Source: Microbacterium sp. AB | GTDB taxonomy: Bacteria; Actinomycetota; Actinomycetes; Actinomycetales; Microbacteriaceae | Direction: 5' to 3' | Assembly: GCF_032878875.1 (NCBI RefSeq) | Contig: NZ_CP118157.1 | Span: 1,922,001 to 1,986,000, forward strand | DNA length: 64,000 nucleotides | Shown: positions 1-8,428 of the stretch, piece by piece | Numbering within the stretch: the stretch's first letter is position 1 | How the letters are laid out: every line of letters begins with the position of its first letter | Notes under the pieces: model-generated | What the model saw: the letters and a program-made list of their open reading frames with translations, nothing else | What the model was told of the DNA's origin: nothing | Database searches by the model: none | Program-made: the position numbers and the translations under genes

Positions 1-367
1 GCTGCATCTGCGCGCTCGCCTCGATCCGCTCGCGCGTCGCCTCGTCGGCCTCGCCGGGGATCTGCACGACGATGTTGCTCGCGCCCTGCGTCGTGACCTC
101 CGCCTCGGACACGCCCGACGCGTCGACGCGCTCGCGGATGATCGTGACCGCCTGGCTCATCTGCTCGGACGAGGGGGATGCGCCGTCGGTCTGGGCCTCG
201 AGCACGATCTGCGTGCCGCCCTGCAGGTCGAGCGCGAGCTCGGGCACCCAGGAGCTGCCCTTGAAGGCGTACACGCCGAGCGCGTTGATTCCGAAGAGGA
301 CGGCCGCGATCGCGAGGAGCCCGATGAGAGCGCGCAGGGCCCTGCGCACAGGAGAGAGTGTCGCCAC
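1..367 (-). CDS. secD: Protein translocase subunit SecD, N-terminal part (runs off the window)
   Basis: This is the first 122 codons of SecD, the membrane subunit that works with SecF and YajC to help the Sec channel move proteins outward using the proton gradient. The visible part has an N-terminal transmembrane segment (about residues 10-32, LRALIGLLAIAAVLFGINA), the motif ELALDLQGGTQIVLEA typical of SecD just after it, and the start of the P1 periplasmic-type domain. The start is taken as GTG at 367, because the frame opens there just ahead of the membrane segment. It lies 47 bases after yajC on the same strand, the usual yajC-secD order. The C-terminal half is outside the window. Confidence 0.93.
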   Translation of the reverse strand, partial: MATLSPVRRALRALIGLLAIAAVLFGINALGVYAFKGSSWVPELALDLQGGTQIVLEAQTDGASPSSEQMSQAVTIIRERVDASGVSEAEVTTQGASNIVVQIPGEADEATRERIEASAQMQ

Positions 368-414
368 GAAACGTCAGCTTTCCGGTCGGCCCGAGGGCCC
401 GTGATCAGGAGATG

Positions 415-852
415 TCAGGCCTTGGGCTTGTCTTCGCGGGGAAGGTCGTCGGCAGCGGCGCCGTCGAGGTCGTGCGCGCCCTGCGGGGGACGGGCCTCGT
501 CGGTCGTCGTCTCGACGTCGGCGCCGCTGAGGTTCTCGAGGCTCTCGGCCGCGTCGGCCGTGTCCTCCTCCTCGACGACGGCCTCCGTCTCGGGCGCCAG
601 GTCGATGGCCTGCGCGTGCACCTCGACGACCACGTCGGGGGCGATCTCGATCTGCGCGGGCTGGGTGAGGTCGTCGGCGTCGAACTCGACGATGGTGCCG
701 AACAGGCCGCTGCGCGTCATGACGCGCGCGCCCGGCACGAGGCGGAGCTGGCGCTGCTCCTGCTCCTCCTTCAGCTTCTTCGTCCGCCGCCGGGAGCTGA
801 CGAACATGAAGACCAGGAGTGCGGCCAGGACGACGAGGAGCAGATAGTCCAT
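415..852 (-). CDS. yajC: Preprotein translocase subunit YajC
   Basis: A 145-residue YajC, the small accessory of the SecDF complex. It starts with a single membrane segment (MDYLLLVVLAALLVFMFVSS), followed by a basic stretch and the YajC core PGARVMTRSGLFGTIVEFD. The last 65 or so residues form an acidic, low-complexity cytoplasmic tail, longer than in the roughly 110-residue enterobacterial protein; such tails are common in actinobacteria. I start it at ATG 852 rather than at an upstream in-frame codon at 888, because 852 puts the membrane segment at the N-terminus and has an AAAGG-type ribosome site upstream. It sits between ruvB and secD on the same strand. Confidence 0.93.
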   Translation of the reverse strand: MDYLLLVVLAALLVFMFVSSRRRTKKLKEEQEQRQLRLVPGARVMTRSGLFGTIVEFDADDLTQPAQIEIAPDVVVEVHAQAIDLAPETEAVVEEEDTADAAESLENLSGADVETTTDEARPPQGAHDLDGAAADDLPREDKPKA

Positions 853-937
853 AGAGGAGGCGCCTTTCAGACGAGCACGAGCCGTCATCGGCCCTGGGGG
901 GACGACGCCGGAGAGCCCGGCGCGAAGTCTTCAGTGA

Positions 938-1978
938 TTATAGGTCATCGAGCTTCAGCGCGGTCTGCCCCTGCCCGGTGTGCGCGACGCCGAGATGCTC
1001 GTAGGCCTCCGGCATCGCGACGCGGCCGCGCGGTGTGCGCCCCATGAAGCCGATGCGCACGAGATACGGCTCGACGACGCTCTCGACCGTGTCGGCCTCC
1101 TCGCCGACCGACACCGAGAGCGTCCCCAGCCCCACGGGCCCGCCGCGGAAACGACGCACGAGGGCGTCCAGGACCGCGCGGTCGAGGCGGTCGAGGCCGA
1201 TCGCGTCGACGTCGTACAGCTCCAGCGCCGCGTGCACGTCGTCGATCGTCGCGGCCGCCCCTCCGGCGTTCACGAGCGCGTAGTCGCGCACACGGCGCAG
1301 CAGCCGGTTGGCGATCCGCGGCGTCCCGCGCGATCGCCGGGCGATCTCCGCGCGCTGCGGACCGGCGAGGTCCATGCCGATGACCCGCGCGGATCGGGCG
1401 ATGACGCGTTCGAGCTCCTCCGGCTCGTAGTACTCCAGATGGGCCGTGAACCCGAAGCGGTCGCGAAGGGGGTTGGGGAGCAGCCCGGACCGCGTCGTCG
1501 CTCCGACGAGCGTGAACGGCGCGAGGTCGAGGGGGATGCTCGTCGCGCCGGCGCCCTTGCCGACCATGATGTCGATGCGGAAGTCCTCCATCGCGAGGTA
1601 GAGCATCTCCTCCGCCGTGCGCGCCATCCGGTGGATCTCGTCGATGAAGAGGACCTCGCCCGGCGTGAGGCTCGACAGCAGCGCGGCGAGGTCGCCCGCG
1701 TGCTGGATGGCCGGACCGCTCGACATCCGCAGGGGCCTGTCGCTCTCGTGGGCGACGATCATCGCGAGGGTCGTCTTGCCCAGGCCCGGCGGGCCGGCCA
1801 GCAGGATGTGGTCGGCCGGCCGGGCCTGGATGCGTGCGGCGTCCAGGAGCAGCTGCAGCTGGCCGCGGACCTTCTGCTGGCCGACGAACTCCCCCAGGCT
1901 CGCCGGGCGCAGCGCGCCCTCGATCGCGAGCTCGGTCTCGTCGACCGGCTCGGGCGAGGCGATGTCGCGCTCAGCCAC
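938..1978 (-). CDS. ruvB: Holliday junction branch migration ATPase RuvB
   Basis: RuvB (346 residues) is the hexameric AAA+ motor that drives branch migration of Holliday junctions together with RuvA. Visible motifs are Walker [10 protein letters not shown], Walker B LFIDEIHR, the sensor-1 region GATTRSG and the arginine-finger region NPLRDRFG, with the C-terminal winged-helix domain ending near residue 346. The frame is open further upstream, but the start is GTG 1978 (VAERDIASP), which overlaps the end of ruvA by 8 bases; this suggests translational coupling. Order is ruvC-ruvA-ruvB, and yajC and secD follow. Confidence 0.96.
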   Translation of the reverse strand: MAERDIASPEPVDETELAIEGALRPASLGEFVGQQKVRGQLQLLLDAARIQARPADHILLAGPPGLGKTTLAMIVAHESDRPLRMSSGPAIQHAGDLAALLSSLTPGEVLFIDEIHRMARTAEEMLYLAMEDFRIDIMVGKGAGATSIPLDLAPFTLVGATTRSGLLPNPLRDRFGFTAHLEYYEPEELERVIARSARVIGMDLAGPQRAEIARRSRGTPRIANRLLRRVRDYALVNAGGAAATIDDVHAALELYDVDAIGLDRLDRAVLDALVRRFRGGPVGLGTLSVSVGEEADTVESVVEPYLVRIGFMGRTPRGRVAMPEAYEHLGVAHTGQGQTALKLDDL

Positions 1979-2591
1979 GGGCCGCCCCCGCCTGGGCGGG
2001 GCCGAGCGCGGCGAGAGTGAGGCGCAGCAGCGCCTGCACCGACGCACGGTCGGCGTCCGATGCGGCCTCGGCCGCCTGCGCGACCGCGTCCGACGCGACC
2101 CGCTCCGGCCATCCGAGCCCCGTCACCGCATCCACGACCTGACCCGCCACGTCGTGAGACGCGGCGGGCGGACGCGCGGCGGAGGGAGACGACGCCACGA
2201 GCTTCCCCTGCAGCTGCAGCGCGATGAGCTTCGCGGTCTTCGGGCCGATGCCCGAGACCTTGCGGAAGGGCCTGTCGTCCTCGCCCGCGACCGCCTCGGC
2301 GATCTGGTCGATCGTGAGGCTCGACAGGACCCCGAGAGCCGACTTCGGGCCCACGCCGGTCACGCCGAGGAGGAGGCCGAAGACCTCGAGCTCCTCGCGC
2401 TCGGCGAACCCGAAGAGCGCCAGCAGGTCCTCGCGCACGACGAGGTGGGTGTGCAGCCGCAGCTCCTGCCCCGTCCGCGCCGTGCGCGCGACGTCAACGG
2501 GGACGGAGACGGAGAGGCCGACTCCGCCGACCTCGACGACGACGCCGTCGGCTCCGGAGGCCAGAACGGTACCGCGCAACGACGAGATCAT
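1971..2591 (-). CDS. ruvA: Holliday junction DNA helicase subunit RuvA
   Basis: RuvA (206 residues) binds the four-way junction and loads RuvB. The sequence shows the N-terminal OB fold ([13 protein letters not shown]), the helix-hairpin-helix pair ([17 protein letters not shown] and [16 protein letters not shown]), an Ala/Pro-rich linker and a C-terminal three-helix domain that touches RuvB. There is no Shine-Dalgarno sequence before the ATG at 2591. Instead a TAGACT box lies exactly six bases upstream, so this gene probably also has a leaderless promoter of its own between ruvC and ruvA. Confidence 0.95.
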   Translation of the reverse strand: MISSLRGTVLASGADGVVVEVGGVGLSVSVPVDVARTARTGQELRLHTHLVVREDLLALFGFAEREELEVFGLLLGVTGVGPKSALGVLSSLTIDQIAEAVAGEDDRPFRKVSGIGPKTAKLIALQLQGKLVASSPSAARPPAASHDVAGQVVDAVTGLGWPERVASDAVAQAAEAASDADRASVQALLRLTLAALGPAQAGAARG

Positions 2592-2597
2592 AGGGGG

Positions 2598-2603
2598 AGT
2601 CTA
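2598..2603 (-). promoter_or_regulatory. Probable -10 box (TAGACT) of a leaderless ruvA promoter
   Basis: TAGACT on the minus strand followed by exactly six bases (CCCCCT) and then the ruvA ATG. The same arrangement occurs at gatC, ligA, mnmA and trmD in this window. No clear -35 box is seen, and this is a pattern call only. Confidence 0.6.
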
Positions 2604-2637
2604 CGGGGCGAGTCGTACGTATGTTCGAGCGACACGC

Positions 2638-3207
2638 TCATCGGGCGACGGCCCCGCGGCTGCCGGCGCGCTTCTCCGCCTCGGCCCACGCCCGCTGCGC
2701 GGGCGTCAGGGCCTCTCCCCGGGCGGGGACGGACGGAGCGCCGCGCCACGCATGGCACAGCGCGAGCGCGAGGGCGTCGGCCGCGTCGGCGGGCTTCGGC
2801 AGCTCGTCGAGACGCAGCACGCGGGCGACCATGGTCTGCACCTGCAGCTTCTCCGCCGAGCCGTAGCCCGTGATGGCGGCCTTCACCTCGCTGGGCGTGT
2901 GAGTCGCGGTGGGGAGCCCCGCCTCGGCCGCGACGAGCAGCGCGATGCCGGCCGCCTGGGCCGTGCCCATCACCGTCGACCGGTTCTGCTGCGCGAAGAC
3001 GCGTTCCACGGCGACGACGTCGGGAGCGTGCTCGGCGAGCACGGCCCGGATGCCCCGCGCGATCACGACGAGCCGCTCGGCGACGGGCGCGTCCACGGGC
3101 GAGCGCACCACGCCCAGGTGCACGAGCGTCGCCGAGCGGTCCGGACGGACGTCGACGACGCCGACGCCGCAACGGGTGAGGCCGGGGTCGATGCCGAGGA
3201 CGCGCAT
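2638..3207 (-). CDS. ruvC: Crossover junction endonuclease RuvC
   Basis: RuvC (189 residues) is the dimeric endonuclease that cuts Holliday junctions. The RNase H-like acidic residues are present: the first Asp in LGIDPGLT, the Glu in VAVERVFAQ and the C-terminal Asp pair in [21 protein letters not shown] at 3216 is also in frame, but ATG 3207 is preferred because AGGG lies about eight bases before it, whereas it would abut the GTG. The C-terminal Ala/Arg tail is low complexity. It heads the ruvCAB cluster, with 46 bases to ruvA. Confidence 0.94.
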   Translation of the reverse strand: MRVLGIDPGLTRCGVGVVDVRPDRSATLVHLGVVRSPVDAPVAERLVVIARGIRAVLAEHAPDVVAVERVFAQQNRSTVMGTAQAAGIALLVAAEAGLPTATHTPSEVKAAITGYGSAEKLQVQTMVARVLRLDELPKPADAADALALALCHAWRGAPSVPARGEALTPAQRAWAEAEKRAGSRGAVAR

Positions 3208-3257
3208 GCGTGCCACCCTACCGTCGCGGGAGCTGCGGGCACCGGTGCGACAGACGG

Positions 3258-3293
3258 GTCGGGTCCCGCGAACGGACGATCGCGGGACCCGAC
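3258..3293 (-). terminator. GC-rich hairpin after gatB
   Basis: A perfect 14-base-pair stem (GTCGGGTCCCGCGA with TCGCGGGACCCGAC) with an eight-base loop, placed just after the gatB stop codon and before ruvC. There is no long U-run, as is common for terminators in GC-rich actinobacteria. Confidence 0.75.
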
Positions 3294-3303
3294 GACGCCT
3301 CGC

Positions 3304-4815
3304 CTACTGCACGCGCTCGAGGATGAGCTCGCGCACGCGGGCGGCGTCGGCCTGCCCCCGCATGGCCTTCATCACGGCGCCGATGATGGCGCCGGCCGCC
3401 TGCACCTTGCCGTCCTTGATCTTCGCCAGCACGTCCGGCTGCGCCGCGAGCGCCTCGTCGATCGCCGCGATGAGCGCCCCGTCGTCCGACACGACGGCGA
3501 GGCCGCGGGCGTCCACGACCTGCTGCGGTGCGCCCTCGCCGGCGATGACGCCCTCCAGCACCTGGCGGGCGAGCTTGTCGGTGAGCGTGCCGGCGTCGAC
3601 GAGCCCCTGGAGGGCGGCGACGTCGGCGGGGTCGACGAGGTCGGCCGGCTCCCTGCCCTCTGCGTTCGCGATGCGGGAGATCTCGCCCGTCCACCACTTG
3701 CGGGCGGACGCCGGCGACGCGCCTGCGGCGACGGTGGCCTCCACCTCCGCGACCAGACCGCCGTTGGCGACGTCCTGGAACTCGAGCTCGGTGAACCCCC
3801 AGTCGGCCCTGAGCCGGCGGCGACGCGTCGCCGGGGGCTCGGGCAGGGCCGCACGCAGCTCCTCGATCAGCTCGGCCGACGGCTCCACCGGAAGGAGGTC
3901 GGGCTCGGGGAAGTACCGGTAGTCGTCGGCGTCCGACTTCGGACGGCCCGGCGACGTCGTGCCCGTGTCCTCGTGCCAGTGACGCGTCTCCTGCGTGATC
4001 GTCCCGCCGGCGTCGAGGATCGCCGCCTGGCGCTGGATCTCGTGGCGCACGGCGCGCTCCACCGAGCGCATCGAGTTGACGTTCTTCGTCTCGGTGCGCG
4101 TGCCGAGCCTCTCCGCCCCGCGCGGGCGCAGCGACACGTTCGCGTCGCAGCGGATGTTGCCGCGCTCCATCCGCGCCTCGGAGATGCCGAGACCCCGGGC
4201 GATCTCCCGGATGGTCGCCAGATACGCCTTGGCGAGCTGGGGGGCGCGGTGCTCCGCGCCGAAGATCGGCTTCGTGACGATCTCGACGAGCGGGACGCCC
4301 GCCCGGTTGTAGTCGACGAGGGAGTGCTCGGCACCCTGGATGCGGCCGGCGGCGCCGCCCACGTGGGTGAGCTTGCCCGCGTCCTCCTCCATGTGGGCGC
4401 GCTCGATCGGGATGCGGAAGATCTCCCCGCCCTCCAGCTCGACCTCCACCTCGCCCTCGAACGCGATGGGCTCGTCGTACTGGCTGATCTGGTAGTTCTT
4501 CCCGAGGTCGGGGTAGAAGTAGTTCTTCCGCGCGAACCGGCTCGACGGCGCGATCGAGCAGCCCAGGGCGAGCCCCAGGCTGATCGACGAGCGGATCGCC
4601 TCCGCGTTCACGGTCGGCATGGAGCCGGGAAGCCCCAGGTCCACGGGGGCGATGAGCGTGTTGGGCGCCGCATCGTGGAAGGCCTCGTTGGCGGGGTTCC
4701 CCGCCTCGGAGAACATCTTCGTCCTCGTGTTGAGCTCGACGTGCACCTCGAGGCCGATCACCGGCTCGAACAGCTCGAGCGCCTCGTCGAAGTCCATCAG
4801 CTTGGCCGCGGCCAT
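3304..4815 (-). CDS. gatB: Asp-tRNA(Asn)/Glu-tRNA(Gln) amidotransferase subunit B
   Basis: GatB (503 residues) activates the misacylated tRNA and, with GatA and GatC, converts Glu-tRNA(Gln) or Asp-tRNA(Asn) to the amide form. The family signature is clear: [16 protein letters not shown] at the N-terminus, [33 protein letters not shown], and the GatB/YqeY tail ([26 protein letters not shown]). The frame is open far upstream, but ATG 4815 ([12 protein letters not shown]) fits the family and shares one base with the gatA stop (TGATG), so the two genes are translationally coupled. Confidence 0.96.
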   Translation of the reverse strand: MAAAKLMDFDEALELFEPVIGLEVHVELNTRTKMFSEAGNPANEAFHDAAPNTLIAPVDLGLPGSMPTVNAEAIRSSISLGLALGCSIAPSSRFARKNYFYPDLGKNYQISQYDEPIAFEGEVEVELEGGEIFRIPIERAHMEEDAGKLTHVGGAAGRIQGAEHSLVDYNRAGVPLVEIVTKPIFGAEHRAPQLAKAYLATIREIARGLGISEARMERGNIRCDANVSLRPRGAERLGTRTETKNVNSMRSVERAVRHEIQRQAAILDAGGTITQETRHWHEDTGTTSPGRPKSDADDYRYFPEPDLLPVEPSAELIEELRAALPEPPATRRRRLRADWGFTELEFQDVANGGLVAEVEATVAAGASPASARKWWTGEISRIANAEGREPADLVDPADVAALQGLVDAGTLTDKLARQVLEGVIAGEGAPQQVVDARGLAVVSDDGALIAAIDEALAAQPDVLAKIKDGKVQAAGAIIGAVMKAMRGQADAARVRELILERVQ

Positions 4816-6329
4816 CAGCGCACCCCTCCCTCGAGGACCGGAGCCCGGTCCAGCAGTCCGCCGCCCCACTCGTCGAGGAGCAGCGCCTCGAGCGCGGCGC
4901 CGACGCGGTAGAGCCTGGCGTCCTCCCGAGCCGGAGCGAGGAACTGGACGCCCACGGGAAGCCCGTCGTCGGAGGCGAGACCCGACGGGATGGAGATGCC
5001 GGGCACGCCGGCGAGGTTCGCCGGGATCGTCGTGAGGTCGTTGAGGTACATGGACAGCGGATCGTCGATCCGCTCGCCCAGACGGAACGCCGTCGTCGGC
5101 GCCGTGGGGGTCGCGATGACGTCGACGCGGGCGAACGCGTTCGCGAAGTCCTGCTGGATGAGCGTGCGGACCTTCTGCGCGCTGCCGTAGTACGCGTCGT
5201 AGTAGCCGGCCGACAGCGCATAGGTCCCGAGGATGATGCGCCGTTTGACCTCCGGCCCGAACCCCGCGTCGCGCGTGGCCGACATGACGTCCTCGACCGT
5301 GCCGCCGGGCACGTCGACGCGCAGGCCGAAACGGACGGAGTCGAACTTCGCGAGATTGCTCGACGCCTCGGCGGGGAGGATCAGGTAGTACGCGGCGACG
5401 GCGTACTCGAAGTGCGGGGCACTGATCTCGACGAGCTCCGCGCCCTGCGCCTCGAGCCTCGCGAGCGAGGCGCGGAACGACTCCGCGACGCCCGGCTGGA
5501 AGCCCTCGTCGGGCAGCTCGGTCACGACGCCCACCCGCAGCCCCGCGAGGACGTCGCCGCGCGCGCCCTCTCGGGCCGCCTCGGCGAAGGAGGGCCAGGC
5601 ATCGGAGAGCGACGTCGAGTCGTGCGGGTCGTGCCCGCCGACGACGTCGTGCAGCAGCCCGGCGTCGAGCACCGTGCGGGTCACCGGGCCGACCTGGTCG
5701 AGCGACGACGCCAGGGCGATCGCGCCGTAGCGGCTGACGCCGCCGTAGGTCGGCTTCACGCCCACGGTGCCCGTGACGTGCGCGGGCTGGCGGATGGAGC
5801 CGCCCGTGTCGGACCCGAGCGCGAGCGGCGCCTCGAACGCGGCGACGGCCGCGGCCGACCCGCCGCCCGACCCGCCGGGGACCCGGTCGAGATCCCACGG
5901 GTTCCGTGTCGGGCCGTACGCCGAGTGCTCGGTGGAGGAGCCCATCGCGAACTCGTCCATGTTCGTCTTGCCGAGCGGCACGAGGCCGGCCTCCCGCGAG
6001 CGGGCGACGACGGTCGCGTCATAGGGCGAGCGATACCCCTCGAGGATCCTCGAGCCGGCCGTCGACGGCATGTCCGTCGTGACGAGCACGTCCTTGATCG
6101 CGAGCGGGACCCCGGCGAGAGGGCCCAGCCGCTCCCCCGCCGCGCGGCGGCGGTCGATGCCGGCCGCCACGTCGAGCGCGCGGTCGCTGACGTGCAGGAA
6201 GGCGTGCACATCGGCGTCGACGGCCGCGATCCGGTCCAGGTGCGCCTGCGTCGCCTCGACGCTCGACACCTCGCCCGAGGCGAGCTTCTCCGCCAGATCC
6301 GCCGCGCTGAGCCGGATGATCTCGCCCAT
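4815..6329 (-). CDS. gatA: Asp-tRNA(Asn)/Glu-tRNA(Gln) amidotransferase subunit A
   Basis: GatA (504 residues) is the amidase that releases ammonia from glutamine for the transamidation. It has the amidase-signature fold: the catalytic Lys lies in PLAIKDVL, and the Gly/Ser-rich core [13 protein letters not shown] is followed by [13 protein letters not shown], which carries the nucleophilic Ser. A GTG at 6332 is in frame, but ATG 6329 reproduces the same one-base TGATG overlap that gatA makes with gatB. It is the middle gene of gatC-gatA-gatB. Confidence 0.96.
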   Translation of the reverse strand: MGEIIRLSAADLAEKLASGEVSSVEATQAHLDRIAAVDADVHAFLHVSDRALDVAAGIDRRRAAGERLGPLAGVPLAIKDVLVTTDMPSTAGSRILEGYRSPYDATVVARSREAGLVPLGKTNMDEFAMGSSTEHSAYGPTRNPWDLDRVPGGSGGGSAAAVAAFEAPLALGSDTGGSIRQPAHVTGTVGVKPTYGGVSRYGAIALASSLDQVGPVTRTVLDAGLLHDVVGGHDPHDSTSLSDAWPSFAEAAREGARGDVLAGLRVGVVTELPDEGFQPGVAESFRASLARLEAQGAELVEISAPHFEYAVAAYYLILPAEASSNLAKFDSVRFGLRVDVPGGTVEDVMSATRDAGFGPEVKRRIILGTYALSAGYYDAYYGSAQKVRTLIQQDFANAFARVDVIATPTAPTTAFRLGERIDDPLSMYLNDLTTIPANLAGVPGISIPSGLASDDGLPVGVQFLAPAREDARLYRVGAALEALLLDEWGGGLLDRAPVLEGGVR

Positions 6330-6628
6330 CACTGCTCCTCGCCCAGGATCGCGGTCACGCGGAACCGGCCGTCGTCGGCGTCCGGCGCGTTCTGCAGCGT
6401 CTGCTCGATGGTGAGCATCTCGCCGACCTCGTCGGCGCGGAAGACGTTCTGCAGCGGGATCGGATGGCTCGTCGCGCTCACGTCGTCGGTGGCGACCTCG
6501 CTCACCTTGGCGATGCCGTCGACGATGGCGTCGAGTTCTCCGGTGAGGCGCGTCACCTCCTCGTCGTCCAGCTGGATCCTGGCGAGCACACCGAGATGGC
6601 GCACGAGATCGGGGGTGATTTCAGACAC
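6329..6628 (-). CDS. gatC: Asp-tRNA(Asn)/Glu-tRNA(Gln) amidotransferase subunit C
   Basis: GatC (99 residues) is the small subunit that wraps around GatA and holds the complex together. The sequence follows the family: [17 protein letters not shown] near the N-terminus, then the conserved PTSHP-type region, here [20 protein letters not shown]. It is the first gene of gatCAB. The start is GTG 6628, chosen because TAGACT lies exactly six bases upstream and there is no ribosome site, which marks a leaderless message. Confidence 0.94.
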   Translation of the reverse strand: MSEITPDLVRHLGVLARIQLDDEEVTRLTGELDAIVDGIAKVSEVATDDVSATSHPIPLQNVFRADEVGEMLTIEQTLQNAPDADDGRFRVTAILGEEQ

Positions 6629-6634
6629 CCGTCA

Positions 6635-6640
6635 AGTCTA
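6635..6640 (-). promoter_or_regulatory. Probable -10 box (TAGACT) of leaderless gatC
   Basis: TAGACT, then TGACGG, then the gatC GTG on the minus strand. The spacing matches the leaderless promoters of ruvA, ligA, mnmA and trmD in this window. Confidence 0.65.
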
Positions 6641-6674
6641 GGCGGTGGCTCCCGCCCCCCGAGCGCGCGCCGCA

Positions 6675-6680
6675 TAGGGT
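6675..6680 (+). promoter_or_regulatory. Probable -10 box (TAGGGT) of the leaderless acyl-CoA ligase gene
   Basis: TAGGGT followed by six bases (GGACGG) and the GTG at 6687. It faces the gatC promoter, so the 58-base gap carries two divergent leaderless promoters. The GGACGG could also be read as a poor ribosome site, but it abuts the start. Confidence 0.55.
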
Positions 6681-6686
6681 GGACGG

Positions 6687-8393
6687 GTGACGACGCCGTT
6701 TGATCCGCCTCGCCCCTGGGTGACCTCGTACGCTCCCGGCGTGCCCGAGGACCTCGCCCCCGTCGAAGGCTCGCTGCTCGATCTCGTCGACGCCTCCGCG
6801 AGGGATTTCCCCCACGCGCCGGCGCTGCAGTTCTTCGGACGGGTGACCGACTACGCGACGCTGCGCGCCGACATCGATCGCGCGGCGGCCGGCCTGCTCG
6901 CCCGGGGCGTGAGGAAGGGCGACCCCGTCGCCATCGTCCTGCCCAACTGCACGCAGCACATCGTCGCCTTCTACGCCGTGCTGCGCATCGGCGCCGTCGT
7001 CGTCGAGCACAACCCGCTGTACACCGCTCGGGAGCTGCGCAAGCAGTTCGAGGACCACGGCGCGAAGCACGCCATCGTGTGGAGCAAGGTCGTCGCCACC
7101 GTGCGCGCCTTCCCCGCCGACCTCGCCGTCTCGACCCTCGTGTCGGTCGACGTCACCACCGGCATGCCCCTCGCCATGCAGCTCGCCCTGCGCCTGCCCG
7201 TCCCGAAGCTCCGCGAGAGCCGCGCCCAGCTCACGGAGAGGGTGCGCGGGGCGGTCGAGTGGGAGCGCATCGTCCGCCACGAGCCGCTCCCCTCCTCCCA
7301 TCCGCGCCCCGGAGCCGACGACCTCGCCATCATCCAGTACACGAGCGGCACGACGGGCGATCCGAAGGGCGCCGCCCTCACGCATGGGAACCTCCTCGCC
7401 AACGCCGCGCAGGCCCGGGCGTGGACGCCGGAGGTCTCGCGCGGCGAGGGGACGGTGGTCTACGCGGTGCTGCCGATGTTCCACGCGTACGGGCTCACGC
7501 TCTGCCTCACCTTCGCGATGTCGCAGGCGGCGCGCCTCGTGCTCTTCCCGAAGTTCGACGCGGACATGGTGCTCGCCGTGACGCGGAGGCTCCCCGCGAC
7601 GGTGCTGCCCCTCGTGCCGCCGATCGCGGACAGGCTCCTGGCGCGCGCCCGCGAGAAGGGCGTCTCGCTCTCCGGGACGCGCATCGGCGTGTCGGGGGCC
7701 ATGGCCCTCGACGAGACCCTCGTCGTCCCGTGGGAGCAGGAGACGGGCGGCTACCTCGTCGAGGGCTACGGCCTGTCGGAGTGCTCGCCCGTGCTCATCG
7801 TCAATCCCGTGGCCGAGAACCGGAAGGCCGGCACGATCGGCCTGCCGCTGCCGGGCACCGAGGTGCGCGTGGCCGACCCGGACGATCCCGCACACGACGC
7901 GGCGCCGGGAGAGCCCGGCGAGCTGCTCGTCCGCGGGCCTCAGGTGTTCGGCGGCTACTACGGCAAGCCGGAGGCGACGGCCGCCGTCTTCCACGAGGAC
8001 TGGTTCCGCACGGGCGACATCGTCACGATCGACGCGGACGGCTTCGTCACGATCGTCGACCGCATCAAGGAGCTCATCATCACGGGCGGCTTCAACGTGT
8101 CGCCGACCGAGGTCGAGATCGCGCTCCGGCAGCATCCCGCCGTCGTCGACGCGGCCGTCGTCGGCCTTCCCAGCGAACGCAGCGGCGAGGAGGTCGTCGC
8201 GGCCGTGGTCGTCGACGGCGACCCGGCCTTCGACGAGCAGGAGCTGCGCGCCTTCGCCCGCCGCATCCTCACCCCCTACAAGGTGCCCCGACGCGTCTTC
8301 GTCGTCGACGACCTCCCCCGGTCGATGATCGGCAAGGTCCTGCGCCGTCAGGTGAGGGAGAGACTCCTCGCTCGCCTATCTAGTGACCAGTAG
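6687..8393 (+). CDS. fadD: Acyl-CoA synthetase (long-chain fatty-acid-CoA ligase, FadD-like)
   Basis: This 568-residue enzyme belongs to the adenylate-forming (ANL) superfamily and most resembles long-chain fatty-acid-CoA ligases, which activate an acid as acyl-AMP and then transfer it to CoA. The P-loop YTSGTTGDPKGAALTHGN, the motif VEGYGLSECSPV, the WFRTGDIVTIDADGFVTIVDR hinge region and the C-terminal catalytic Lys (SMIGKVLRRQVRE) are all present, so it should be active. Substrate length cannot be read from the sequence. It is divergent from gatC and alone in its direction before the carbohydrate block. The downstream GH42 promoter region overlaps its last codons. Confidence 0.88.
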   Translation: MTTPFDPPRPWVTSYAPGVPEDLAPVEGSLLDLVDASARDFPHAPALQFFGRVTDYATLRADIDRAAAGLLARGVRKGDPVAIVLPNCTQHIVAFYAVLRIGAVVVEHNPLYTARELRKQFEDHGAKHAIVWSKVVATVRAFPADLAVSTLVSVDVTTGMPLAMQLALRLPVPKLRESRAQLTERVRGAVEWERIVRHEPLPSSHPRPGADDLAIIQYTSGTTGDPKGAALTHGNLLANAAQARAWTPEVSRGEGTVVYAVLPMFHAYGLTLCLTFAMSQAARLVLFPKFDADMVLAVTRRLPATVLPLVPPIADRLLARAREKGVSLSGTRIGVSGAMALDETLVVPWEQETGGYLVEGYGLSECSPVLIVNPVAENRKAGTIGLPLPGTEVRVADPDDPAHDAAPGEPGELLVRGPQVFGGYYGKPEATAAVFHEDWFRTGDIVTIDADGFVTIVDRIKELIITGGFNVSPTEVEIALRQHPAVVDAAVVGLPSERSGEEVVAAVVVDGDPAFDEQELRAFARRILTPYKVPRRVFVVDDLPRSMIGKVLRRQVRERLLARLSSDQ

Positions 8394-8396
8394 GTA
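8377..8396. promoter_or_regulatory. Imperfect dyad upstream of the GH42 gene, possible TetR operator
   Basis: TATCTAGTG-AC-CAGTAGGTA is an imperfect 20-base palindrome (7 of 9 arm positions) that overlaps the end of the acyl-CoA ligase gene, 32 bases before the GH42 start. The right arm, read on the other strand (TACCTACTG), resembles the arms of the perfect dyad at 13271-13299 beside the TetR gene, though the arm spacing differs. A shared regulator is an inference. Confidence 0.4.
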
Positions 8397-8428
8397 AGCT
8401 GGGGCTCCCGAACGACGAAGGAGTCCCC

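Noticed and set aside
2224..4911. Very long open frames on the strand opposite ruv, gat and ffh genes
   Set aside because: They lie antisense to genes with full family matches, are rich in Arg, His and Gly, and show no domain; this is the expected effect of very high GC at third positions.
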